The notes under the pieces: model-generated
Told to the model about the DNA's origin: nothing
Databases searched by the model: none
Seen by the model: only the letters and a program-made list of their open reading frames with translations
Part shown: positions 1 through 7,380 of the stretch, in pieces
How the letters are laid out: every line of letters starts with the position of its first letter
Position numbering within the stretch: position 1 is the first letter of the stretch
Made by a program: the position numbers and the translations under genes
Origin: Amycolatopsis benzoatilytica AK 16/65
GTDB taxonomy: Bacteria; Actinomycetota; Actinomycetes; Mycobacteriales; Pseudonocardiaceae
DNA: 64,000 bases
NCBI RefSeq assembly: GCF_000383915.1
Contig: NZ_KB912942.1
Span: 2,454,561 to 2,518,560 of the forward strand
Direction: 5' to 3'

Positions 1-521
1 CGCCGCCGGTGCGGGTTGTACGCGTGGATCGCGTCCGCGACCTCCTCCAGCGACCCGAACCCGTTCGGCGCGCCCGCCATGAACGCGACGATCCGCTCGC
101 GCCCGGCAGCCGAAATCCGCGGCGTCACGTCGACCAGCACCACCCCCGCCGCACACCCTGGCCGCTCCCCGGCCGCGGCGAGCGACGTCAGACCGCCGAG
201 AGACGCGCCGACCAGCACCGGAACGTCGTCGAGCGCTTCGATGACCGCGTAGAGGTCGTCCACGAACGCGTCGAGCGAGTAGCCCTCGTCCGAAGCCCAC
301 TCGCTGTCGCCGTGCCCCCGGGCGTCGAGCGTGACCGCCGCCCAGCCGCTGCGCGCGACCCGTTCGGCGGCCCGGCCCCAGGAATGCCGGGTCTGTCCGC
401 CGCCGTGCAGGAACAGCACCGTGCCCCGCCTGGCCGCCGACGGCTCCCAGCGGTCGCCGGCGAGCCGGACGCCCTTGCCTTGAAACGAAATCGAAGCCGG
501 TCGGATGTCGCTCTCGGTCAC
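1..521 (-). CDS. alpha/beta hydrolase, 3' end beyond window
   Basis: N-terminal 173 codons of a serine alpha/beta hydrolase; the C-terminus with the catalytic His lies outside the window. Seen: oxyanion-hole motif LFLHGGGQT near residue 36, the strand/turn VTLDARGHGDS near 64, and a nucleophile elbow GASLGG with Ser107. The GTG start at 521 follows an upstream GGAG. The family hydrolyses esters, amides or epoxides; nothing here fixes the substrate. It is transcribed away from the rest of the window, so its operon partners are not visible. Confidence 0.85.
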   Translation of the reverse strand, partial: MTESDIRPASISFQGKGVRLAGDRWEPSAARRGTVLFLHGGGQTRHSWGRAAERVARSGWAAVTLDARGHGDSEWASDEGYSLDAFVDDLYAVIEALDDVPVLVGASLGGLTSLAAAGERPGCAAGVVLVDVTPRISAAGRERIVAFMAGAPNGFGSLEEVADAIHAYNPHRR

Positions 522-604
522 CTGCACTCCGTTTCGTTCAGCGCTGTGTGCACTGTAATGGGGGAGTGGGGGGACGCACCGATCGGTCAGTCGTCGACGA
601 CGGG

Positions 605-791
605 TCAGGGCTCGTAGAAGGCAGCGACCGGGGTCGGCGCGATGCACTTCAAGTCTGCCTGCTGCGCCGCGGGGCCCGCCTCCGGGCTGTCAGCGGTCAG
701 CGCGAGTGCCCGGACGCCGCAAGCCAGCCCGGTCCGCAGCAGCGTAGTGGCCGAGGAATGCGGACAGGTCCAGGGCGCTGAAGTCCAGGTT
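605..791 (-). pseudogene. possible decayed C-terminal gene fragment
   Basis: On the minus strand one frame reads NLDFSALDLSAFLGHYAAAD and, after an apparent frameshift, another reads CGVRALALTADSPEAG and runs to a TGA at 605. Both pieces have coding-like composition but no start and no single open frame. I do not recognise the family. The rest of the 522-974 gap shows nothing I can support. Confidence 0.25.
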
Positions 792-974
792 CTGGGGACG
801 AACCCGTTTTGCGGGGCGGGCCGGGACAGTGGTGCTGCGCTTTCATCGAAATGTCATCCGGCTGCGCTACGTTACGTGCATGAGCGCTTCCAGACATCTT
901 AGACGTGCCGATCTGGGCATGAGGCGTGTCGCCGCGCTCGGGGACGATTCGGATGAGAACCGGGGGCGATTGAT

Positions 975-1562
975 GTGAGCAAGGACCGCTTGGATTCGTA
1001 CGCCAAGGGCCTCCTGGAGCTACGAAATCTGGTCCCCCGGCATCTGCGGACCGGTGTCGTGCAGATCTGCGCGGACGACGGCAGCGCCAACGGGTTTCCT
1101 ATTGGCTGGGCCGAGAAGGCACCGCATCCTTATTATCGACGTCTTACCTGGCAGACAGTGGTCCGAGGCGTCCCCGGCGACGACGACAGCTACTGGCAAG
1201 GGGGCCTGGCCCGCCGTGCCAAGTACAGCCCGTCGGACCACGGAGGACATGAAACACTCGGCCGCGCAATACAGGAGATTCTCACGCTCGCAATGTGGGG
1301 GGACGCCCTGGCCGCCCATGAGATTAGAGCAGGCAGGGCCGGAACCTATACCGCCACTATGGACGAGACGAAGGCTAATTGGTTCGCTCGGCTCTATCAG
1401 CCTGAGGGCATCACCCATCTCGGTGGGGGAAGGATGCGATTCACCAACGTCGCCATCGCTTACTTTCGCGGCAATCCAGAAGTCAGAGCTTACGTCGACG
1501 CCAACGATGTGTTTCACCTCAATCCGCTGGACCCTACCGTCCCATTGACTCGCGAACGCTGA
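975..1562 (+). CDS. hypothetical protein, 195 aa
   Basis: A soluble protein of 195 residues that I do not recognise. It begins at GTG 975 with a weak GGGGCG upstream. It is rich in aromatic residues and His, ends in a charged tail, and shows no signal peptide, membrane segment or known motif. The coding DNA is visibly less G+C-rich than its neighbours, with many A/T third positions, which suggests recent acquisition. It stands alone: a hydrolase reads away upstream and the genes downstream are on the other strand. Confidence 0.55.
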   Translation: MSKDRLDSYAKGLLELRNLVPRHLRTGVVQICADDGSANGFPIGWAEKAPHPYYRRLTWQTVVRGVPGDDDSYWQGGLARRAKYSPSDHGGHETLGRAIQEILTLAMWGDALAAHEIRAGRAGTYTATMDETKANWFARLYQPEGITHLGGGRMRFTNVAIAYFRGNPEVRAYVDANDVFHLNPLDPTVPLTRER

Positions 1563-1747
1563 GCTCACGTCAACGGGCGAAAGGCAGGATGACGCCTCAC
1601 CGGCTGACGGGAGCGCGATACCTGTGCGCCGAATGCTGTGGGAACCGCCAGCGTGGGACTGTTCGATTTTGCGTCTTGGCTCACCGCCCAGCGGAGCGGA
1701 CGTCTCCGGCGTCTACGCGCAGCTATTCGCCAACCCGTGCCCAGGCG

Positions 1748-2161
1748 TTACGCCCCGGCCCACCCCCGCCAGGTGTGCACCTCGGTCACCACCACGGAAT
1801 GCTCCGGCGGTCGCTCCGCGTATTGCGGATACTTCTCGATCAGCCAGCCGGCGAACCGGTTCCGTTCCGCCTCGGCCGCCACCCGCGCCGTCCCGTCCGC
1901 GCGCACCCACCACAACCGCGTCCAGTCCTCGTCGTACACGTCGGCCAGGAACGACACCTGCGGGTTCTCCGCGATGTTCGCCAGCCGCCGCAACGCCGTG
2001 GTGGTCTTGGGTTTGTGGTCGATCGCGAACACCACCTGGTCGTCGCGGACCGCGAAGGTGACCGGCACCAGGTGCGGCGCCCCCCGACCGTCCACTGTGG
2101 CCAGCCGGGCCACCCGCGCCCCGGCGAACCGGGTGCGGGCCTCCGCTGCGGACAGTCGCAT
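1748..2161 (-). CDS. PPOX-class F420-dependent oxidoreductase (TIGR03668-like)
   Basis: A 137-residue split-barrel flavin/deazaflavin-binding protein of the pyridoxamine-phosphate-oxidase-like superfamily. Seen: the N-terminal ARLATVDGRGAPHLVPVTFA barrel strand, the F(V/A)IDHKPK turn, an LxNI..NPQVSFLAD segment and a C-terminal WWVRADG stretch, all typical of the short actinobacterial F420-dependent subgroup. Its ATG lies 6 bp after the LD-carboxypeptidase stop, so it is probably the last gene of that minus-strand operon. The physiological substrate is unknown; F420 use is inferred from family. Confidence 0.85.
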   Translation of the reverse strand: MRLSAAEARTRFAGARVARLATVDGRGAPHLVPVTFAVRDDQVVFAIDHKPKTTTALRRLANIAENPQVSFLADVYDEDWTRLWWVRADGTARVAAEAERNRFAGWLIEKYPQYAERPPEHSVVVTEVHTWRGWAGA

Positions 2162-2167
2162 CGGGAG

Positions 2168-3070
2168 TCAGTCCAGCGCGGGGGCGTCGAGGGTGAGCGT
2201 GGCCAGGTCGGTGTCCAGCGACGCGGACACCCCGAGCGGCAGCGTCGGCGAACCGGGCACGTGCCCGAAGCCGAACCCGCTCAGGATCGGCACCCCGAGC
2301 GGCGACAGCCGTTCCCGCATCAGCTCCCGGATCTCGTCCGGGTCGCCGCACGCGGCCCACGAGCCCAGCACGACGCCGCGCACGCCTTCGAACCAGCCGG
2401 ACCGCAGCAGCTGGGTCACCATCCGGTCGATCCGGTACCGGCTCTCGGTCACGTCCTCCAGCAGCACGATCCCGCCGCGCGCCGAGCCCTGTTCGGCCGC
2501 GCCGATGCCGGACGCCAGCAGCGACAGGTTGCCGCCCACGAGGACGCCCAGCGCGCGGCCGGGCACCAGCACGTCCGGTTCGTTGGCTCGCAGCACCCGG
2601 GTGTGGTCCGGTTCGAACAGAGTGCGCCGCAAATGCTCGGCGGCGTCCTGGTCGAACAGAACGCTCGCCGGCATCGGCGACAGCAGGGTGGCGAGGTCCA
2701 GATGCGTGTGCACCGCCCGGTGCAGCGCGGTCACGTCGCTCGACCCGGCCAGCAGCTTCGGGCCTGCGGCCCGCAACGCGGACCAGTCCACCAGGTCGAG
2801 CATCCGCTGCGCGCCGTAGCCGCCGCGGGCGGCGAGCACGCACCGGACCTCCGGGTCCAGCCACGCCTCGGTGAACTCCGCCGCACGCGCAGCGTCCGGC
2901 GCCGACAGATACGACCCGACCGCCTCCGCGCGCACCCCGGCGCCGATCTGCACCTTGACGCCCCAGCCGCGGAGCACCGGCAGTGCGGCGTCGAGCAGGT
3001 CCTGCGGCACCGGACCGGAGGGCGCGACCAGCGCGACCGTGTCGCCGACGACCAGCCGAGCCGGTCTCAT
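2168..3070 (-). CDS. LD-carboxypeptidase / MccF-like S66 peptidase
   Basis: A 300-residue S66 serine peptidase. Members cleave the L,D bond of murein tetrapeptides in recycling (LdcA) or hydrolyse microcin C-type nucleotide conjugates (MccF). The expected Ser-Glu-His triad is visible as Ser111 in GSSDVTALH, Glu205 in IVLLEDVTES and His270 in GFGHVPGSPTLPLG. No signal peptide, so it is cytoplasmic. Its ATG overlaps the stop of the upstream S9 peptidase gene (ATGA), indicating translational coupling. LdcA and MccF functions cannot be separated from sequence alone. Confidence 0.9.
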   Translation of the reverse strand: MRPARLVVGDTVALVAPSGPVPQDLLDAALPVLRGWGVKVQIGAGVRAEAVGSYLSAPDAARAAEFTEAWLDPEVRCVLAARGGYGAQRMLDLVDWSALRAAGPKLLAGSSDVTALHRAVHTHLDLATLLSPMPASVLFDQDAAEHLRRTLFEPDHTRVLRANEPDVLVPGRALGVLVGGNLSLLASGIGAAEQGSARGGIVLLEDVTESRYRIDRMVTQLLRSGWFEGVRGVVLGSWAACGDPDEIRELMRERLSPLGVPILSGFGFGHVPGSPTLPLGVSASLDTDLATLTLDAPALD

Positions 3071-4998
3071 CGGGACAGCTCCAGCCGCGGCACGTCCGGC
3101 GTCTCGAAGCCGAACACCTGGCCGTAGAACGACAACTCGGCTTCGAGCGCGGCGACGATCGTCTCCGCCTTGCGGAACCCGTGCTGCTCGCCCTCGAACC
3201 GCAGGTACGCGTGCGGAATCCCGCTGCCGTCGAGCCCGGCGACGAACCGGTCCGCCTGCTCCGGCGGGCAGATCTGGTCCTCCAGCCCCTGCAGGAACAG
3301 CACCGGCCCGGCCAGCGAGCCCACGTGCGTCATCGGCGAGCGCTCCCGGTAGCGCTCCGCCTGCTCCGGGTACGGGCCGACCATGCTGACCAGGTACTGC
3401 GACTCGAAGTCGTGCGTCTCGCCGCCCTCGCCGGTCCAGCCCGCGAAGTCCAGGATCGGGAACTTGACGGTCGCCGCCGCGTAAGTGCGGGTCGTCGTGA
3501 TCGACGCGGCCGAGGTGAACCCGCCCGCGCTGCCGCCGCGGATGCCCAGCCGGGCGCCGTCGGCGATGCCCTCGGCGACGAGCGCCTCCGCGACCGCCGC
3601 ACAGTCCTGCACGTCCACCACGCCCCACTGCTCCCGCAGCCGCTCGCGGTAAGCGCGTCCGTAGCCGGTCGAGCCGCCGTAGTTGACCGCGACGACGCCG
3701 ATGCCGCGGCTGGTGAAGTACGCGAAGTCCAGGTCGAGCGATTCGTCGCTGCTGCCGGTGGGGCCGCCGTGCACGTGGATCACGTACGGCGGCAGCTCCC
3801 CGTCCGGCGCGGCGAAGTCCGGGTTGGCCGGCGGGAACACGAACGCCGGGATCTTCGTGCCGTCCGCCGCGGCGAACGTGCGTTCCTGCGGCACCGGCAG
3901 ATACTCCGCGGGCGGCAGCGCTGCCGGCTGCGGCGTGAGTTCGCGCCAGGTGCCGGCGGCCGGGTCCAGGACCACGACCGCGGCCTCGTGCCGCGGCCCG
4001 CCCGCGATCCCGGCGACGCCGTCCGGCAGCGAGACCAGGCCACTGGCCGACCACACCGTCAGCTCGGTGCCGACCGGCGTCACCGACCGGTCGCTCTCGT
4101 CCAGGATCGCCAGCCGGTGCCCGTCGACGACCGCGTGCCGGCCGCCGCCCAGCGGTGTGAACCAGCTCAGGCCCAGCTTCCACATCGGCCCGCCCAGTTC
4201 GCGCTCGACCGGCGCGAGGTTGACGACCGAACCGTCCAAGCCGACCCGGTGCAGGTTCCACCAGCCGTCCGGGTCGGCGAGCACCAGCAGCCGCTCCGCC
4301 GACTCCCATGCGACCTGGCACACCGCGACCTCCGGCCCGCCGGCCAGCACGCGCGCCTCGCCGAACGAACCGTCGGCCGCCACCGGCGCGACGAACAGCT
4401 CGGTCCCGTCCCACGGCATCGCCGGGTGGTCCCACGCGATCCAGGCGGCGTGCCCGCCGTCCGGCGACAGCTGCGGCGCGGTGAAGAACCGGTGTCCCTC
4501 GGCGAGCACCCGCTCGGCCGAACCGTCCAGCGGGATCGCGACCAGCTCGCGCGAGATGTCCGTGCGCCGCTCACCGGTGCTGCGCTCGCGGACCGCCCAC
4601 ACCTCGCCTTCGCGGCCGGCCCGGAGATCGCCGTACCGGACGCCTTGCGGCGTGGCCGGTTCCGGGGTCAGCGCGGAGACTTCGCCGTCCTTCAGCGCGT
4701 ATACGCGCTGATCGGCCCAGTGCGTGAAGACCACCGTGCCGTCGACCGCGATCCACGGCCGACCGCCGTACTCGTGGACGCGGTTCCGCACGTTCCACGG
4801 CGCGGGCAGCACGTCTTCGGCGCCGCCGCCGGGCAGCGCGCGCACGAGCGCGACCCGGCCGCCCTCGGCGGGGCGGGCTTCGGCCCACCAGAGCGCGCCG
4901 TCGACCGCGGCGAGCCACTGCGCGCCGCCGCCTGCCGCCGCGGCGTCGGCGGCTGTGACGGGAGAGGTCCAGGTTCCATGAGGAGCTATGCGAGGCAC
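3067..4998 (-). CDS. S9 family prolyl oligopeptidase-like peptidase
   Basis: A 643-residue cytoplasmic peptidase: beta-propeller over residues 1-370, then an alpha/beta-hydrolase domain. The triad is complete: Ser490 in GIRGGSAGGFTS, Asp574 in LQGLEDQICPPE and His606 in EGEQHGF; HVHGGPTGSSDES near 408 forms the oxyanion region. It belongs to the DPP-IV/acylaminoacyl-peptidase side of S9. The start is GTG 4998. First gene of an operon with LD-carboxypeptidase (4-bp overlap) and the F420 enzyme, a grouping consistent with peptide or peptidoglycan-fragment turnover. Confidence 0.92.
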   Translation of the reverse strand: MPRIAPHGTWTSPVTAADAAAAGGGAQWLAAVDGALWWAEARPAEGGRVALVRALPGGGAEDVLPAPWNVRNRVHEYGGRPWIAVDGTVVFTHWADQRVYALKDGEVSALTPEPATPQGVRYGDLRAGREGEVWAVRERSTGERRTDISRELVAIPLDGSAERVLAEGHRFFTAPQLSPDGGHAAWIAWDHPAMPWDGTELFVAPVAADGSFGEARVLAGGPEVAVCQVAWESAERLLVLADPDGWWNLHRVGLDGSVVNLAPVERELGGPMWKLGLSWFTPLGGGRHAVVDGHRLAILDESDRSVTPVGTELTVWSASGLVSLPDGVAGIAGGPRHEAAVVVLDPAAGTWRELTPQPAALPPAEYLPVPQERTFAAADGTKIPAFVFPPANPDFAAPDGELPPYVIHVHGGPTGSSDESLDLDFAYFTSRGIGVVAVNYGGSTGYGRAYRERLREQWGVVDVQDCAAVAEALVAEGIADGARLGIRGGSAGGFTSAASITTTRTYAAATVKFPILDFAGWTGEGGETHDFESQYLVSMVGPYPEQAERYRERSPMTHVGSLAGPVLFLQGLEDQICPPEQADRFVAGLDGSGIPHAYLRFEGEQHGFRKAETIVAALEAELSFYGQVFGFETPDVPRLELSR

Positions 4999-5129
4999 CC
5001 GGAAAGCCTAACGAGGATTCGCTGCGTGTCCGGATCCGCACGCACCGCGCAGGGAGCGCCCGGCGAGTCGCGGGAACCCCGGGGCGGCGGATGCCGATCA
5101 TGCGCCGGTGGCCTAGGGTCGAAGGCGTT

Positions 5130-5705
5130 ATGTCACGCGTAATCCACGTCTTCCGCAAGCCCGACCGGTTCGTGGCCGGCACGGTCGGCGAGCCCGGCGA
5201 CCGCACCTTCTACCTCCAGGCGACGGAGGACGTGCGGACGATCAGCGTCACGATCGAAAAACAGCAGGTCGTCGTCCTCGCCGAACGGCTCGGGGCGCTG
5301 CTGGAGGAGGTCGCCAGCCGGTTCGGCGCCGACGTCCCCGACGAGGCCCCGGCCGACCAGGTCGACACCGAACCGCTCGCGGTGCCGGTCGAAGAGGAGT
5401 TCCGGGTCGGCACGATGGGGCTCGGCTGGGACGCCGAGTCCAGCGCCGTCGTGGTCGAACTGCTCGCGATCACCGAGGGCGAGATCGACGAGACGGTCGT
5501 GCTCGACGACACCGAGGAAGGCCCGGACGCGGTCCGCGTGTTCCTCACCCCGGTCGCCGCGCGCGCCTTCGCCGAACGAGCCGAACGGGTGGTGAACGCC
5601 GGCCGCAAACCGTGCCCGCTGTGCGGCGAGCCGCTCGACCCGACCGGGCACATCTGCCCGCGGCAGAACGGCTACCGGCGCGACGTCGATGTGACCGAGG
5701 ACTGA
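5130..5705 (+). CDS. DUF3090 family protein
   Basis: A 191-residue actinobacterial protein of unknown function. The start at ATG 5130 (MSRVIHVFRKPDRFVAG) is where family members usually begin; an upstream in-frame ATG at 5091 would add 13 atypical residues. Diagnostic features are the N-terminal FRKPDRFVAGTVGEPGDRTF region and a C-terminal zinc-ribbon-like CPLCGEPLDPTGHICPR. It is followed 8 bp downstream by the SCO1664-like kinase-fold gene, the conserved pairing. In many actinobacteria a phosphoglycerate-mutase-like gene and mshC are also linked, but not here. Confidence 0.9.
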   Translation: MSRVIHVFRKPDRFVAGTVGEPGDRTFYLQATEDVRTISVTIEKQQVVVLAERLGALLEEVASRFGADVPDEAPADQVDTEPLAVPVEEEFRVGTMGLGWDAESSAVVVELLAITEGEIDETVVLDDTEEGPDAVRVFLTPVAARAFAERAERVVNAGRKPCPLCGEPLDPTGHICPRQNGYRRDVDVTED

Positions 5706-5713
5706 GGGCGGCC

Positions 5714-6520
5714 GTGCCCAGCACCCCGCCCGGGCCGGCCGACCCGGCCGCCCGCGACTTCGTCTCCCGCGGCCGCATCGACGTCGAGGGCAGGTTGGTC
5801 GACGCCTCGAACGTCACCCTCTTCTGCGCCATCGAGCTCGACGGCGTGACCGGGCGGGTCGTGTACAAGCCGGTGTCCGGCGAGAAGCCGCTGTGGGACT
5901 TCCCGGACGGCACGCTCGCCGGCCGCGAGGTCGCCACCGCGATGATCTCCGACGCCTGCGGCCTCGGCGCGATCCCGCCCACCGTGCTGCGCGACGGCCC
6001 GTTCGGACCGGGCATGGTGCAGCTGTGGGTCGAGACGGCCGACGAGGAAGTGGTCGACGTGTGCGCGCCGGACGAGGTCCCGGAAGGCTGGCGGGTCGTG
6101 CTGCAGGCGCAGGACCGGTTCGGCGACCCGGCCTACCTCGTCCACGCCGACCATCCGGACCTGCGCGAACTGGCCGTGCTCGACGCGGTGGTCAACAACA
6201 CCGACCGCAAGGGCGGGCACCTGCTGGCCGGCACGGACGGCCACGTCTACGGCGTCGACCACGGCATCTGCCTGCACACCGACCCGAAACTGCGCACCGT
6301 GCTGTGGGGCTGGGTCGGCGAGCCGCTGCCCGCGGACGCGGTCGAGAAACTGCGGAAGCTCCGCGCGGACCTGGACGGCCGGCTCGGCGGCGAGCTGGCC
6401 GAGCACCTCACCAAGCCGGAAATCCGCGCCCTTTCCGACCGCACCGACGTCCTGCTGGCCGAAGCGGTGTTCCCGCAGCCGGGCGAAGACTGGCGCGCCG
6501 TCCCGTGGCCGTTGTTCTGA
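5714..6520 (+). CDS. SCO1664 family PI3/PI4-kinase-like protein
   Basis: A 268-residue protein of the SCO1664 family, distantly related to the phosphatidylinositol 3/4-kinase fold. Seen: nucleotide-lysine region GRVVYKPVSGEKPLWDFPDG, the catalytic-loop-like DAVVNNTDRKGGHLL and the metal-loop-like VYGVDHGICLH. The GTG start at 5714 follows GAGGACTGAGG from the preceding stop. The real substrate is not established for the family. It lies between the DUF3090 gene (8-bp gap) and the APH-like gene, which it overlaps by 16 bp, so all three are probably co-transcribed. Confidence 0.88.
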   Translation: MPSTPPGPADPAARDFVSRGRIDVEGRLVDASNVTLFCAIELDGVTGRVVYKPVSGEKPLWDFPDGTLAGREVATAMISDACGLGAIPPTVLRDGPFGPGMVQLWVETADEEVVDVCAPDEVPEGWRVVLQAQDRFGDPAYLVHADHPDLRELAVLDAVVNNTDRKGGHLLAGTDGHVYGVDHGICLHTDPKLRTVLWGWVGEPLPADAVEKLRKLRADLDGRLGGELAEHLTKPEIRALSDRTDVLLAEAVFPQPGEDWRAVPWPLF

Positions 6521-7380
6521 TCGACGACGCCTCCCGCGCGCGACTCGTCGACCGGTTCGGCCCGTCCGTCGAAGCGTGGTGCGCCGCGCTTCCGGCGCTG
6601 GCCGACCGGCTGTGCCGGCGCTGGGGCCTCACCGTTGCGGAGGTCCGGCCGGGCAACACTGGCCGCACTCTGCTCTGCCGTGCCGGCGGGAACCGGCTGC
6701 AGGTGCTGAAACTCTGCCCGGACAAGGAGGTCGCGAGCGCCGAGGCCGCCGCGCTTGCCGCGTGGGCCGGGCTGCCCCGCGTCGTGCAGGTCCTGGACAG
6801 CGACCTCGAACACGGCGCCGTCCTGCTCGAAGGACTCGAACCCGGCACCACGCTGGTCGGCGCCGAGGTCCCGTGGGACGAGATCGGCGACCTCCTCACC
6901 GCGCTGCACAGCGTCCCGGCCACCGGCCCGTTCCCGACGTTGCTCGACCGCGTCCGGTTCATGTTCGACCTGGCCGAACGCCGCCTGATCGGCTCCGCCG
7001 CCGAACCGCACCTGCCGGTGGAGCTGCTGGCGGCCGGGCGAGCCCTCGCCGAAGAACTAGCAGTCGGCGGGCCGGCCGCTCTCCTCCACGGCGACCTGCA
7101 CCCGGCCAATGTCCTGGACGCCGGACCGGCGCGCGGCGCGGTCGCGATCGACCCGCGACCCTGCGTCGGCGACCCGGCGTTCGACGCGGTCGACTGGGCC
7201 GTCCTGCCGATCGCGGAAGGCGGCACGGTCGAGGACGGGATCGCCAACCTGCCGCGCCTCGACGCGGACCGAGTGCGCGGCTGGTGCGTGGCGCTGGCAC
7301 CGCTGGTCGCGATGGGCCCGCTCACTCGCGGCGGGCCCGCCCAGTTCACGGACGCGATGCTGCGGCTGGCGTCGAGCTGA
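6505..7380 (+). CDS. aminoglycoside phosphotransferase family kinase (APH(6)/hydroxyurea kinase-like)
   Basis: A 291-residue protein kinase-fold small-molecule kinase. Seen: the catalytic loop LLHGDLHPANVL (Asp197) and the metal motif AIDPRPCVGDPAFD near 214-227. The spacing and the IDP...VGDPAFD form are typical of the streptomycin 6-kinase/hydroxyurea kinase subgroup. Real resistance is not implied, since many actinomycete homologues have unknown substrates. The GTG start at 6505 overlaps the SCO1664-like gene by 16 bp. Its 3' end overlaps the opposed NACHT gene by about 35 bp. Confidence 0.85.
   Translation: MAVVLIDDASRARLVDRFGPSVEAWCAALPALADRLCRRWGLTVAEVRPGNTGRTLLCRAGGNRLQVLKLCPDKEVASAEAAALAAWAGLPRVVQVLDSDLEHGAVLLEGLEPGTTLVGAEVPWDEIGDLLTALHSVPATGPFPTLLDRVRFMFDLAERRLIGSAAEPHLPVELLAAGRALAEELAVGGPAALLHGDLHPANVLDAGPARGAVAIDPRPCVGDPAFDAVDWAVLPIAEGGTVEDGIANLPRLDADRVRGWCVALAPLVAMGPLTRGGPAQFTDAMLRLASS

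Noticed and set aside
2983..5142. Very long open frame on the plus strand across the S9 peptidase and LD-carboxypeptidase genes
   Set aside because: It is an Arg/Ala/Pro-rich antisense frame typical of high-G+C third-position bias; the minus strand has full catalytic motifs.
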